Notes under the pieces: generated by a model | What the model saw: the letters and a program-made list of their open reading frames with translations, nothing else | Told to the model about the DNA's origin: nothing | The model's database searches: none | Source of the DNA: Clostridium sp. SM-530-WT-3G | GTDB lineage: Bacteria > Bacillota > Clostridia > Clostridiales > Clostridiaceae | Direction: 5' to 3' | DNA: 64,000 bases | Assembly: GCF_012843905.1 (NCBI RefSeq) | Contig: NZ_JABAGC010000002.1 | Coordinates: 120,278 to 184,277 of the forward strand | Shown here: piece by piece, positions 1 through 8,810 of the stretch | Position numbering within the stretch: the stretch's first letter is position 1 | Layout of the letters: each line of letters begins with the position of its first letter | Translations under genes and position numbers: made by a program

Positions 1-98
1 AATATTGCTTTTCCAGGTTGTTGGCCACAGCATCTTTCATCTCTTCTACAGCTTCTTCTGTCTGATTCATATCTGCTATCTTCATTTACCATTTTCAT
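1..98 (-). CDS. N-terminal part of a small Cys/Arg-rich protein, runs off the window
   Basis: The minus strand has a strong ribosome binding site (GGAGGT, complement of 105-110) seven bases before an ATG at 98. The frame stays open to the window edge, giving about 32 residues with a charged start and a Cys-Cys pair. The end of the gene is outside the window, so no family can be assigned. Small Cys-rich proteins of this kind in clostridia are often spore-coat related, but that is only a guess. Confidence 0.45.
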   Translation of the reverse strand, partial: MKMVNEDSRYESDRRSCRRDERCCGQQPGKAI

Positions 99-330
99 AA
101 GTTTACCTCCATATATCATAAGTTTATTAATTAAAGTTTTTCTTTTGGTTCTGCTTTATAGTATATATATATGAATTTGTTGAAAAATTGTGTCTTTAAA
201 ATATGAAAAGTATAATTGGAGGCTTTTAAAATATTATATGTATAAAATATAATGTATTGATTTATTAATGTGTAATAAATATATGGGAGACATAATATAA
301 TAAATTAATAATAATATTAATGGAGGATGT

Positions 331-630
331 ATGGTTATGAAAAAGAATGTTTTATTAGACATAATAGAGCTTATAAAAAATAAAATTATATATATATTTA
401 GAAAATTAGGCTTAACGATAAACAGAATTTTTTGTATAATATATCCATATGTACTTAACATAATGAAAAAAATTGAGTTTGAATTGATAAGAAATGAAGG
501 TATTTATGTCAAGATGACTGATGAGCAGAAAGAGATAATAAAGAAACTTGCTAGATGTCAGAAAAAGAGCTCTTCTGACTTTGTAAAGTGGGTTATTTTT
601 TCAAAATATATAAATGATTTTATAAAATAG
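331..630 (+). CDS. hypothetical protein with a ribbon-helix-helix-like C-terminus
   Basis: I do not recognise a named family. The 99-residue product has a hydrophobic, aromatic N-terminal half (about residues 5-45, possibly one membrane-associated helix). Its C-terminal stretch, starting near residue 61 with VKMTDEQKEIIKKLA, resembles the helices of Arc/MetJ-type ribbon-helix-helix proteins. GGAGG at 322-326 could serve the ATG at 331 (spacing 4) or the one at 337 (spacing 10), so the first two residues are uncertain. It is isolated: a divergent small gene lies upstream and an AT-rich gap downstream. Confidence 0.5.
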   Translation: MVMKKNVLLDIIELIKNKIIYIFRKLGLTINRIFCIIYPYVLNIMKKIEFELIRNEGIYVKMTDEQKEIIKKLARCQKKSSSDFVKWVIFSKYINDFIK

Positions 631-784
631 AAAAATAAAAAATATGATTTTTTTGTAGTCAAAAAGAATAATTTATGATATAAAGAGAACATACTGATTA
701 TTTTTGTATAGTAAATATTATTATAACATAAAATAATTAGTTAAATGGGTAATGAGAATTAAAAGGTGATGGGAGAAGGTTGAT

Positions 785-1588
785 TTGACAGGAATAGTAT
801 TATCTTTAAATGAAAAGCGAGATTACTATCAAAATGCAGAAGCAGAGTTTGAATTTATGGATTTTAGTACTCTTAAAAAGTATGCAGAAAGAGGAAATGC
901 AAAAGCACAGAATGTGCTAGGTGATAGATATTATAATGGCGAAAATGTAGAAATGAACTATGAAGAAGCTATAAGATGGTATAAGAAAGCAGCTAAATCT
1001 GGATATGATGTTGCACAATATAATTTAGCAGACATGTATTATTGTGGCTTGGGAACACCTAAGAATTATGAAAGTGCTATAAATTTATATGAAAAATCTG
1101 CTGTACAGGGAAATGTAAATGCAATGTGTAATTTAGGATGTATGTATGAAAATGGTGAAGGTACACCTGTAGATTATATCAGGGCGTTTAAGTGGTATAA
1201 AAAAGCAGCTGATATGGATGATTATTTTGCACAGTATAATTTAGGTAACATGTATATGTATGCAAAAGGTGTAGAAAGAGACTATACAAATGCGTTTAAA
1301 TATCATATGAAAAGTGCAAAGATAGGATATATGAAAGCACAGAATACTATTGGGTATATGTATGAAGAAGGACTTGGGACTGAAAAAGATTATAAAGCTG
1401 CATTAAAATGGTATGAAGAAGCAGCTAAAATGGAATATGCTTATGCAGAATATAATTTGGGTTCTATGTATTACAATGGAAGAGGTACAGAAAAAGATTT
1501 GAGAATATCATATGAATGGTATAAAAGAGCTGCTCAGCATGGATTAGAAAAAGCAAGAAGTATAATAGAGCAAAAATTTGAAAATTAG
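785..1588 (+). CDS. Sel1-like repeat protein
   Basis: A 267-residue protein made almost entirely of about six Sel1-like (SLR) repeats of roughly 36 residues, from about residue 38 to 258. Each follows the pattern A-x-YNLG-MY-xG-G-x-x-DY-x-A-x-x-WY-x-x-AA (for example AIRWYKKAAKSGYDVAQYNL). These form an alpha-solenoid used for protein-protein contacts; no catalytic domain or signal peptide is visible. The start is TTG, preceded by the purine-rich GGGAGAAGG at about 770-778; the first internal ATG would remove about 24 residues. A terminator follows at once, so it is probably a single-gene unit. Its partners cannot be inferred from the context. Confidence 0.85.
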   Translation: MTGIVLSLNEKRDYYQNAEAEFEFMDFSTLKKYAERGNAKAQNVLGDRYYNGENVEMNYEEAIRWYKKAAKSGYDVAQYNLADMYYCGLGTPKNYESAINLYEKSAVQGNVNAMCNLGCMYENGEGTPVDYIRAFKWYKKAADMDDYFAQYNLGNMYMYAKGVERDYTNAFKYHMKSAKIGYMKAQNTIGYMYEEGLGTEKDYKAALKWYEEAAKMEYAYAEYNLGSMYYNGRGTEKDLRISYEWYKRAAQHGLEKARSIIEQKFEN

Positions 1589-1593
1589 ATTTT

Positions 1594-1632
1594 AAGTTTC
1601 CTACTAAACTAAGTTTGGTAAGAAACTTTTTA
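1594..1632 (+). terminator. intrinsic terminator after the Sel1 gene
   Basis: Imperfect hairpin AAGTTTC...GAAACTT with an internal stem around ACTAAACTAAGTTTGGT, followed by a T-rich run. It lies six bases after the Sel1 stop. Confidence 0.75.
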
Positions 1633-1880
1633 ATATATTAATTATTTTACTAAAATAATTAGATGTGCTATGATATTTCTGACAAAAAAACTATAAAATG
1701 TTGTTTTGGAGGTTGACAATTCTAAAATAAAATAGCACAATTAAACAAACAAATGAATTATACTATTATAAAGAAGAAACTTTTTATAATTTAATATTTG
1801 GGGTATTTGTTTACAGCATATCTATAGAATAGAATGCTTAAATTATAGACAAACATAATTGAATAAAGGTGGTTTTTGAA

Positions 1881-2966
1881 ATGGAAAAAAAATTAAGAGT
1901 TGGTATTATAGGGGCAACTGGAATGGTTGGGCAAAGATTTTTATGCCTATTAGACAATCATCCATGGTTTGAGGTAACTGCACTTGCAGCTAGTAATAGA
2001 TCAAGTGGAAAAACATACGAAGATGCAGTAGGCGATAGATGGAAAATGGCTGTACCAATGGCTGAAAAATATAAGAAAATGATAGTTATGGATGCTGACA
2101 ATGTAGAAGAAGTCTGTAATAAAGTTGACTTTGTGTTCTGTGCAGTATCATTAAATAAAGAAGAAACTAAAAAGTTAGAAGAAAGATATGCTAAGTGTGA
2201 AACACCAGTTGTTTCAAATAACTCAGCAAATAGACATGTTGAAGATGTTCCAATGATTATACCAGAAATAAATGGTGACCATGTTAAAGTAATAGAAACT
2301 CAAAGGAAGAGACTTGGAACACAAAGAGGATTTATAGCAGTAAAACCTAACTGCTCAATTCAAAGTTATGTTCCACCATTAACAGCATTAAAAGAGTTTG
2401 GAATAGAAAGTGTTGCTGTATGTACTTATCAAGCAATTTCAGGAGCAGGAAAAACATTTAATGAAATGCCAGAAATTATTGATAATATAATTCCATATAT
2501 AGGTGGAGAAGAACAAAAGAGTGAATTAGAACCACTAAAAATATGGGGGACAGTTGAAAATGGAGTTATAGTTGATGCTAAAGAACCAGTTATATCAGCA
2601 CAATGTATAAGAGTGCCAGTTGCTGATGGTCATTTGGCTGCAACATATGTTAAGTTTAAAAATAAGCCTGCTAAAGAACAGATGATAGAAGCTTGGAATA
2701 ATTATAAAGCTTCTGATATAGTATTAAATCTTCCAAGTGCACCAAAGCAGTTTATAAGATATATGGAAGAAGATAATAGACCACAAACAAAGCTTGATAG
2801 AGATTATGAAAATGGAATGGGAATTTCAGTAGGAAGACTTAGAGAAGATACAATTTTTGATTATAAATTTGTAGGTCTTTCACATAATACATTAAGAGGA
2901 GCAGCAGGTGGCGGAGTTTTATCAGCTGAATATTTAACTGCATGTGGATATATAACTGCAAAGTAG
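1881..2966 (+). CDS. asd: aspartate-semialdehyde dehydrogenase
   Basis: Catalyses NADPH-dependent reduction of aspartyl phosphate to aspartate semialdehyde, the branch point to lysine/diaminopimelate, threonine and methionine. The 361-residue product has the N-terminal Rossmann motif GIIGATGMVGQRF (residues 8-20) and the catalytic Cys in KPNCSIQSY near residue 157. It ends with the conserved GAAGGGVLSAEYL segment. The length and the insertion VGDRW place it in the archaeal/fungal-type ASADH branch that clostridia carry. An upstream GTG at 1869 is in frame, but AAAGGTGG at 1865-1872 places the start at the ATG at 1881. It is monocistronic with its own terminator. No lysine riboswitch is visible in the 250 bases upstream. 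Confidence 0.95.
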   Translation: MEKKLRVGIIGATGMVGQRFLCLLDNHPWFEVTALAASNRSSGKTYEDAVGDRWKMAVPMAEKYKKMIVMDADNVEEVCNKVDFVFCAVSLNKEETKKLEERYAKCETPVVSNNSANRHVEDVPMIIPEINGDHVKVIETQRKRLGTQRGFIAVKPNCSIQSYVPPLTALKEFGIESVAVCTYQAISGAGKTFNEMPEIIDNIIPYIGGEEQKSELEPLKIWGTVENGVIVDAKEPVISAQCIRVPVADGHLAATYVKFKNKPAKEQMIEAWNNYKASDIVLNLPSAPKQFIRYMEEDNRPQTKLDRDYENGMGISVGRLREDTIFDYKFVGLSHNTLRGAAGGGVLSAEYLTACGYITAK

Positions 2967-2981
2967 AGTAATATTTAATTA

Positions 2982-3029
2982 ATACCTTAGGAAAGAGTAG
3001 AAACATTTTATTCCTAAGGTATTTTTTTA
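2982..3029 (+). terminator. intrinsic terminator after asd
   Basis: A perfect 12-bp stem, ATACCTTAGGAA / TTCCTAAGGTAT, followed by seven T residues. Confidence 0.92.
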
Positions 3030-3179
3030 TTTATTTTTAGACTTGATTTAATATAAACATAAGTAAGAAAACTAAAAATAAAGATTCAGATAAGATTATG
3101 TATACAGGTGATAACTATAAACAAAAATAACTTTATGTTATAATCATAAGAAACAAATGAAACTTAGGAAGGTGTTTTT

Positions 3180-4385
3180 ATGGCAAAGGTTATAGTTGTC
3201 GGTGGAGGGCCAGCTGGAATAATGGCATCACTAATTAGTGCAAAAAATAATGATGTTATTTTAATAGAGAGAAATAATGAAATTGGCGCAAAACTTAAGC
3301 TTACTGGTGGGGGAAGATGTAATATCACAAATAATAGAGATATTGAAGAGTTTTTTGATAAAATAGTTAACAATAAGAAGTTTTTATATAGTGCATTATA
3401 TACATTCTCAAATTATTCAATGCTTGAGTATTTAAATGAACATGGACTTGAATACAAAGAAGAACTTGATCAAAAAATTTATACAAAGAGTGATAAAGCT
3501 TATGAATTAATAGAAATGTTTAAAAATGATTTGAAAAACAGCAATGTTCAAATTAAGTATAATACTAAAGTAACTGATATTATAGTTGAAGATACTATTG
3601 TTAAGGGTGTAGTAACTGAAAGTGGAAATAAAATTTTTGGAGATAAGGTAATAGTGACTACGGGAGGAAAAAGCTTTCCTAACACTGGGTCAGATGGTTC
3701 TATGTATGAGGTATTAAAAAAATATGGACACACAATTACTCCTATCTATCCAGCATTAATACCATTGGTTATAAAAGAAGATTTTATAAAAGGTCTTCAA
3801 GGTATATCAATGAAAGATGTTGTTATATCTGCAAAAGTAAAAAAGAAGAAATATGAGAAAATAGGAGATATGATATTTACCCATTTTGGAATTTCAGGGC
3901 CAGCTGTATTAAAATTATCATCATATATAAATAAAGCATTGGTTGATGGTGAAGTAGAAGTGAATTTAGACTTTTTACAAGATAAGTCGAGAGAAGAATT
4001 ATCAAATATCATAAGAAGTAATCCGACAAAAACTGTACTTAATAATTTAAAAGGAACTCTTCCACAGAATTTTTTAAAAGAAATCTTTAATCTTCTTGAT
4101 TTAGCAGAAGTTAAGGCAAGTGATTTAAAGAAAGAAGATGAAAATAAGATTATAGATTATATAAAATCAATGAAACTTACAGCAAGGGAGACTTTATCTA
4201 TTAAAGCAGCTCAGGTAACAAGTGGAGGCGTAAGTGTGAAAGAAATAAATTCTTCAAATATGGAATCAAAGATAATCAATAATTTATTCTTTGCGGGAGA
4301 AGTAATAGATATAGATGCTGAAACAGGGGGATATAATCTTCAAATGGCATTTTCTACTGGGTATTTAGCTGGTAGTGATTTTTAA
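3180..4385 (+). CDS. HI0933/YhiN-family FAD-dependent oxidoreductase
   Basis: A 401-residue flavoprotein of the HI0933 (BaiN/YhiN) family. The N-terminus has the FAD-binding GGGPAGIMAS dinucleotide motif (residues 8-17), then LKLTGGGRCNITNN (about 40-53), a family hallmark. The C-terminus has the second FAD-contact segment FAGEVIDIDAETGGYNLQ (about 370-387). Family members are soluble; the Clostridium scindens relative BaiN acts in bile-acid dehydroxylation, but the substrate of most members is unknown and should not be inferred here. The ATG is preceded by AGGAAGG at a good distance. A TATAAT hexamer at 3139-3144 may be the -10 element. Confidence 0.88.
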   Translation: MAKVIVVGGGPAGIMASLISAKNNDVILIERNNEIGAKLKLTGGGRCNITNNRDIEEFFDKIVNNKKFLYSALYTFSNYSMLEYLNEHGLEYKEELDQKIYTKSDKAYELIEMFKNDLKNSNVQIKYNTKVTDIIVEDTIVKGVVTESGNKIFGDKVIVTTGGKSFPNTGSDGSMYEVLKKYGHTITPIYPALIPLVIKEDFIKGLQGISMKDVVISAKVKKKKYEKIGDMIFTHFGISGPAVLKLSSYINKALVDGEVEVNLDFLQDKSREELSNIIRSNPTKTVLNNLKGTLPQNFLKEIFNLLDLAEVKASDLKKEDENKIIDYIKSMKLTARETLSIKAAQVTSGGVSVKEINSSNMESKIINNLFFAGEVIDIDAETGGYNLQMAFSTGYLAGSDF

Positions 4386-4402
4386 GGGGGCTAAAATCTA
4401 TA

Positions 4403-4492
4403 AATGATAGCTGAATGGTTAAACTAAATATAAAAAAATGTCTTTGTATAAATTTTCTAGATAAATTTATAGTTTAACTTTCAACTATCATT
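4403..4492. terminator. long imperfect palindrome between convergent genes
   Basis: The left arm begins AATGATAGCTGAATGG and the right arm ends TTTCAACTATCATT, pairing over about 26 positions with a few mismatches. It sits between the plus-strand flavoprotein and the minus-strand methyltransferase, so it may terminate both. Its arm resembles the palindrome at 58027-58087, suggesting a dispersed repeat. Confidence 0.55.
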
Positions 4493-4530
4493 AATTTAAT
4501 AGAGTAATTCATGTCTTAAAACATGAGATT

Positions 4531-5142
4531 TTAACTGAATTCCATTCTGTATATAACATACTTATGTCTATGATCTTTTTCATATAATATAGGCATAGGT
4601 ATTTCTTTTCGAAGTTCAAAGCATGTGTAATTTTCTAAGTAATAGATATAGTCATCTTCAGAATAGTACAATATTAAATCTACTGTTCTAGGATTTTCAT
4701 ATACAGAATCAAGAATATTTTCTATAACACTTATGAAAATTTGTGAAGAAAATGGATTAAAGAAATAAAATTTATTATCTTTTTTGTCTACTTTATATTC
4801 TTGAGCAAGGCAGTTAACAAAATTAATATTTTTTGAAGATTTTTTAGTCTTTTTTAAGTAAGAGGTTTTGTTGTCATTACACAATTCAATAAAATAATTA
4901 TTCATTTCAATTCCTGTCACAGCACAATCAAAAAAGTAATTAAGATAAAAGTTAAGCCTGCCTTTTCCACAACCAAAATCTACAACGGTATCCTTAGAGT
5001 TAAAATCATAGTTTTCGCATAATACATTAAGCCATTTATATGAAGTTGGCTCATATCTGTGATAATGAAGAGAGTCATAGAATACTTTTTGATCGCCCAT
5101 AGTTTTTATATTAAGAAGTTTTTCATAATCTTGTTCAGTCAT
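4531..5142 (-). CDS. class I SAM-dependent methyltransferase
   Basis: A 203-residue predicted methyltransferase. Motif I is VVDFGCGKGRLNFYL (about residues 54-68 from the chosen start), followed by the acidic motif II in TGIEMNN and a motif IV-like FNPFSS near residue 128. The FNPF form suggests an N-methyltransferase-like or small-molecule active site, but the substrate is not apparent. A TTG at 5157 extends the frame by five residues, yet AAAGGAT at 5149-5155 (complement) fits the ATG at 5142. It stands alone, convergent with the flavoprotein and divergent from the exporter-family gene. Confidence 0.8.
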   Translation of the reverse strand: MTEQDYEKLLNIKTMGDQKVFYDSLHYHRYEPTSYKWLNVLCENYDFNSKDTVVDFGCGKGRLNFYLNYFFDCAVTGIEMNNYFIELCNDNKTSYLKKTKKSSKNINFVNCLAQEYKVDKKDNKFYFFNPFSSQIFISVIENILDSVYENPRTVDLILYYSEDDYIYYLENYTCFELRKEIPMPILYEKDHRHKYVIYRMEFS

Positions 5143-5302
5143 TATATATCCTTTCAATATATTAAAGTGTATTTGTATGAATTTAAATGTATTAAGTGAA
5201 GCATTATTAATATAAATAAATTCTACATTAACATATGTATTTATGCAAAGAAAAATAATATAATAGTATAGAAGTATACTTGTTAATTAACAGGAGAAAC
5301 AA

Positions 5303-6259
5303 ATGATTAAATATTTACAGTCAAAGAGTTTTAAAATGGCTTTATCTGCTACTATATCAGTATTTATCTGTAATTATCTTGGAATAAAGTTTGGAGTTAC
5401 ATCTGGTATAATTGCAATTTTGAGTATTCAAGACACTAAAAGGGAAGCTGTATTTATAAGCATAAAAAGAATAGCTGCAGCTATTATTGCAATATTATTA
5501 TCTTATGTTTTATATATTGTCTTAGGAAACAATCCTGTAGTATTTGGTTTATTTCTTTTGATATTCATTCCACTTACAATTAAATTTAATATTGTAGAAG
5601 GAATGGTGCCTGCAACAGTGTTATCTACTCACTTATTAACCAGTAGTAATATTAATGCTTTGTGGATATTAAATGAAATATTACTTACAGTAGTTGGAGT
5701 TGGAGTTGCAATGTTATTCAATTTATATAGTGCATCACTAGATGAAGATTACGAGAATAATAGGATTAAAATTGAAGAACAATATAAATTAATATTGACA
5801 GATTTTTCACTAAGTTTGGTTACACAGGAATTACCGACAGAAGAAAAGGAAGTGTTTGAGAATACTGAAAAAATTCTTATAGAGACAAAAGAAATGGCTC
5901 AAAAAATTTCAATGAATTATTTGTTTAAAAGCCATAAGTTTTATTTGGATTATGTAGATATGAGAATTGCTCAATTTGATACATTAAAAAGGATGAAAAA
6001 GCATTTTTCAAGGTTTTACATGACGTATAATCAAACTAGAATGTTATCAGAATTTACTCATGGTGTAGCATTAAATATATATGCTGATAATGACTGTCGT
6101 GAGCTTATAGAAAAGATAAATTTGTTAAGAGAAGGATATAAAAAAATGGAGCTTCCTAGAGATAGGAGAGAATTTGAAAATAGAGCTTTATTATTTCAAT
6201 TTTTAAATGACCTTGAAGATTTTCTAATAATAAAAAAGGAATTTAAAGATAAGTATTAG
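5303..6259 (+). CDS. aromatic acid exporter family (DUF939/ArAE) membrane protein
   Basis: A 318-residue integral membrane protein. Residues 1-150 hold several hydrophobic helices, including the family-typical KMALSATISVFICNYLG and SIQDTKREAVFISIKRI. The soluble C-terminal half (about 155-315) is mostly helical and corresponds to the DUF939 C-terminal domain. The fold is related to FUSC/ArAE exporters of aromatic acids, although the substrate of the firmicute branch is not established. CAGGAG precedes the ATG by seven bases. There is no nearby operon partner. Confidence 0.82.
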   Translation: MIKYLQSKSFKMALSATISVFICNYLGIKFGVTSGIIAILSIQDTKREAVFISIKRIAAAIIAILLSYVLYIVLGNNPVVFGLFLLIFIPLTIKFNIVEGMVPATVLSTHLLTSSNINALWILNEILLTVVGVGVAMLFNLYSASLDEDYENNRIKIEEQYKLILTDFSLSLVTQELPTEEKEVFENTEKILIETKEMAQKISMNYLFKSHKFYLDYVDMRIAQFDTLKRMKKHFSRFYMTYNQTRMLSEFTHGVALNIYADNDCRELIEKINLLREGYKKMELPRDRREFENRALLFQFLNDLEDFLIIKKEFKDKY

Positions 6260-6364
6260 TAAATAATAGAAATGTGCTAACTATGAATTTGTATAAGATT
6301 TATGTGTTTTTAAGACATAGGAGAAAAAATAATTTGAATAAATTATACAAAAGAAGGGATTTTT

Positions 6365-6973
6365 ATGTCTGGAAAACCTAGATACTTTATTATAGTATCA
6401 CATTGTCTATTAAATCCATCAACAAGAGTACATTTACTAGGAAAAAGATTTAAGCTTATAAGAAAAGTTGTAGACTTTTTCCTAAGTAAAAATATTAGTA
6501 TAATACAGCTTCCATGTCCAGAATTTACTGCTATGGGATATATGAGAAATCCTCAGGGGAGAATGCAGTATGATAATGTTTTTTTTAGAAAGCACTGTAG
6601 AAAAGAACTTGAAAATTATGTTGACATGATATGCGAACTTAGAAATAATAGAAATACTCCTTTATGTTACATTGGTGTTCAGGGAAGCCCTAATTGTAGT
6701 ATTTATTGGGGAAAGCATAAGATGAATAAATATAAGACAGAATCAATGGAGCCAGATTTAAATGATAAAGGTACTGATACATTACCAGGAGTAATGACTC
6801 AAGTCTTAGATGAAATGCTAAAGGAAAATGGAATAGATATACCCTATTTAGAGGCTCCTGTAAAAGAAGATATAAAAAGTGATAGAAGTACTAAATTCTT
6901 TGATGATCTTTATAGTCTTCTAAATATACCACAAGAGTATAGGGATATTGAAGAATTTATAACAAATGATTAG
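6365..6973 (+). CDS. TudS-related (DUF523-like) putative desulfidase
   Basis: A 202-residue protein with conserved cysteines in SHCLLNPSTR (C14), QLPCPEF (about C50) and GSPNCSIYW (about C117). This spacing is like the three Fe-S cluster ligands of TudS/DUF523 thiouracil desulfidases. From memory it resembles the clostridial CD3072-type relatives. Activity is inferred from the cysteine pattern only. The next gene, a 41-residue membrane peptide, follows after 27 bases and is probably cotranscribed. Confidence 0.65.
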   Translation: MSGKPRYFIIVSHCLLNPSTRVHLLGKRFKLIRKVVDFFLSKNISIIQLPCPEFTAMGYMRNPQGRMQYDNVFFRKHCRKELENYVDMICELRNNRNTPLCYIGVQGSPNCSIYWGKHKMNKYKTESMEPDLNDKGTDTLPGVMTQVLDEMLKENGIDIPYLEAPVKEDIKSDRSTKFFDDLYSLLNIPQEYRDIEEFITND

Positions 6974-7000
6974 ATTTTAATTTGGATGGGGAGTTTTTTT

Positions 7001-7126
7001 GTGGAAGCTTTAAAGCAGCTTATTGCAGATAATAAAGAAATATTCTTAGTATTACTTGTAATATACGTTTTAGGAATAGTTTTTAAAATTATAAAATCAA
7101 TAAAAAAAGAAATGAAAAACAAGTAA
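7001..7126 (+). CDS. small single-pass membrane protein (41 aa)
   Basis: A GTG start with GATGGGGAG at 6985-6993 gives a 41-residue protein. A short polar N-terminus is followed by one hydrophobic helix (about residues 14-29, IFLVLLVIYVLGIVF) and a lysine-rich tail, the positive-inside topology expected of a real micro-protein. Its stop codon lies inside the following terminator stem. I do not recognise a family. Confidence 0.6.
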   Translation: MEALKQLIADNKEIFLVLLVIYVLGIVFKIIKSIKKEMKNK

Positions 7127-7160
7127 AATTATATGTATGTATAATTTTACTTGTTTTTAT
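7117..7160 (+). terminator. perfect 17-bp terminator hairpin
   Basis: AAACAAGTAAAATTATA pairs perfectly with TATAATTTTACTTGTTT and is followed by TTAT. The last codons of the small membrane protein form the left arm. Confidence 0.9.
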
Positions 7161-7330
7161 TTAGAAAATATAAAAATAAATAAAATCTATTTAAATATTT
7201 ACTATTAATAAGTAATATTTACTCATGTAAATGAATATTATATGTTAAATAAATTCATTTTAATTTATATATTATAAAAAATGTTAATTGATAACATATA
7301 ATATTTTTGATGAGAAAGGGGAGAATAAGT

Positions 7331-7537
7331 ATGGAGAAGTATCAGGATAGGATAATGGGAGCATTAGATTATAGGAAAGCAGTTAAAAGAGGGGAACAAA
7401 GAAAAGCTATTCAAATTGTAAGGAATGCATTAAAGCTAGGAATTGATCCAAAACTTATAAGTGCATTTGCAGAAATGACAGAAGAAGAAGTCCAGATTAT
7501 ACAGATAGCATTTAATGATGATGGTGAACGAATTTGA
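7331..7537 (+). CDS. small helical protein resembling the C-terminus of Rpn/PD-(D/E)XK transposase-like proteins
   Basis: A 68-residue charged, helical protein. The segment KLGIDPKLISAFAEMTEEEV resembles the short C-terminal helical motif of Rpn-type (PDDEXK transposase) proteins, so it may be a stand-alone version or a remnant. AAAGGGGAG at 7315-7323 fits the ATG at 7331 rather than an in-frame start at 7307. A similar short-helix protein is encoded on the other strand at 8499-8648. Function unknown. Confidence 0.55.
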   Translation: MEKYQDRIMGALDYRKAVKRGEQRKAIQIVRNALKLGIDPKLISAFAEMTEEEVQIIQIAFNDDGERI

Positions 7538-7566
7538 ATGAAAATGAGAATAACTGAAATTTCCTT

Positions 7567-7595
7567 TTGACAAAATACAATGTTTGGTGTATTAT
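7567..7595 (+). promoter_or_regulatory. sigma-A type promoter of the YczE-like gene
   Basis: TTGACA at 7567-7572, a 17-base spacer, then TATTAT at 7590-7595. It lies about 95 bases before the membrane protein start. Confidence 0.75.
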
Positions 7596-7644
7596 AGTTT
7601 CTACAGTGAATGAAAACAATCACAAATGAAAGTTTTTGATTGGA

Positions 7645-7658
7645 AATGAATATTCATT
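7645..7658. promoter_or_regulatory. perfect 14-bp palindrome in the leader (possible operator)
   Basis: AATGAATATTCATT is a perfect palindrome between the promoter and the start at 7691, flanked by GATTG repeats. The size and symmetry are typical of a dimeric repressor site, but no regulator gene is adjacent. Confidence 0.4.
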
Positions 7659-7690
7659 GATTGTTTAGCTAGAATTGAAGGGAAGAAAAA

Positions 7691-8371
7691 ATGAACAAAG
7701 CGATAAATTTAGTAAAGAAGTTAGTTTTATTTTTTATTGGGATGACAATAATTCAGTTTGGAGTAGCACTTTTTTTAAAGACACAAATAGGGTCAGATCC
7801 TATGACTGTATTCACTCAAGGACTTGCAGATGCTTTAAATAAGACACCTATAAAGGATTTAGGATTTGTTAAGATGATTGCAGGAAGTAATACAGTAACT
7901 ACTGGTGTTGCAAATATGATAATTTTAGTTATATTAACTGTAATTATTTTAATTGTTGATAGAAAACGTATTAATATAGGAACATTAATATGTATGGTTG
8001 GAGTAGGACCTATTATTGATTTAGGAGTAAAAGTTATTTCATATTTCCCAGTAGAGAATTATAATTTTTTTGTTAAAATGTTGTTGGTGCTTTTTGGATG
8101 TTTCATAATTGCACTTGGATTTTCAATATTATCAGCAAGTAATATAGGAGTAGCTCCAAATGATATAGTACCATTTGTTATTCAAGATTTAACAAAGGCA
8201 CAATATAGAACAGTAAGAATAACAATGGATGCAGTATTATTAATAGGCGGATTTTTCTTAGGTGGAGTTGTTGGTGTAGGAACAGTAATAGCTATGGTTG
8301 CTATAGGAACATTTATTCAATTACTTTTACCATTTGGACAAAAATTAGCAGGTTTATTAATTAAAGAATAA
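7691..8371 (+). CDS. YczE/YitT-type integral membrane protein
   Basis: A 226-residue protein with six or so hydrophobic helices (about 8-30, 70-92, 98-118, 125-150, 178-200, 200-222). It shows the YczE/YyaS family signature: GVALFLKTQIGSDPMTVF near the start and a second copy of the idea, ILSASNIGVAPNDIV, after mid-protein, which suggests an internal duplication. The role is unknown; B. subtilis YczE is linked to lipopeptide production, but transferring that would be speculative. GAAGGGAAG lies just before the ATG. A clear promoter and palindrome lie upstream and a strong terminator downstream, so it is a single-gene unit. Confidence 0.8.
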   Translation: MNKAINLVKKLVLFFIGMTIIQFGVALFLKTQIGSDPMTVFTQGLADALNKTPIKDLGFVKMIAGSNTVTTGVANMIILVILTVIILIVDRKRINIGTLICMVGVGPIIDLGVKVISYFPVENYNFFVKMLLVLFGCFIIALGFSILSASNIGVAPNDIVPFVIQDLTKAQYRTVRITMDAVLLIGGFFLGGVVGVGTVIAMVAIGTFIQLLLPFGQKLAGLLIKE

Positions 8372-8427
8372 AAAAATAATGAAGATAAAGGAGAAACTGT
8401 AACAGTTTAGTCTTCCCATAAATATAA

Positions 8428-8475
8428 AAAAATATACCTTTAGGTTTAAGTTAACCTAAAGGTATATTTTTTTAT
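8428..8475. terminator. strong bidirectional terminator
   Basis: A 19-bp perfect stem, AAAAATATACCTTTAGGTT with its complement, and T-runs on both strands. It separates the YczE-like gene from the convergent small gene at 8499-8648. Confidence 0.92.
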
Positions 8476-8498
8476 AAAAATTTAGTATGTACTTTAAT

Positions 8499-8648
8499 TT
8501 AGAAATGAGGGTCTATTTCATTTCTTTGAATTCGCTTTAAGTCTTTTAATCTAAGATGTGTAGTTTCCATTATAGTTTCAAATGATTCACCCTCAATTAG
8601 CATTTTTTTAGCTAAATCATGTGATAATTTACTCTTTTGTTTATTCAT
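8499..8648 (-). CDS. small helical protein, 49 aa, unknown
   Basis: An ATG at 8648 is preceded by a near-ideal AAGGAGGTT (complement of 8654-8662). The 49-residue product is charged and helical, with LAKKMLIEGESFETIMETTHL in the middle. That is the kind of short helix-turn segment seen at the C-terminus of Rpn-like proteins and in small DNA-binding proteins. Function unknown. The strong ribosome binding site and the terminator at its end support a real gene. Confidence 0.6.
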   Translation of the reverse strand: MNKQKSKLSHDLAKKMLIEGESFETIMETTHLRLKDLKRIQRNEIDPHF

Positions 8649-8810
8649 AATATAACCTCCTTGTAGTAAAAAAATCTTCTCTTTTATTTTATGAAGATAA
8701 TTAATTAATATACGCTATAAATAATTATACTCTATTACTTGCATAAACATGCTATTTAATTGTATAATTATACAAAGCAATTATGAATAATATTTTAAGG
8801 GGAATTGAAG

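Noticed and set aside
1633..1880. Possible lysine riboswitch or T-box before asd
   Set aside because: No multi-helix pattern or terminator/antiterminator pair was found; the region is simply AT-rich.
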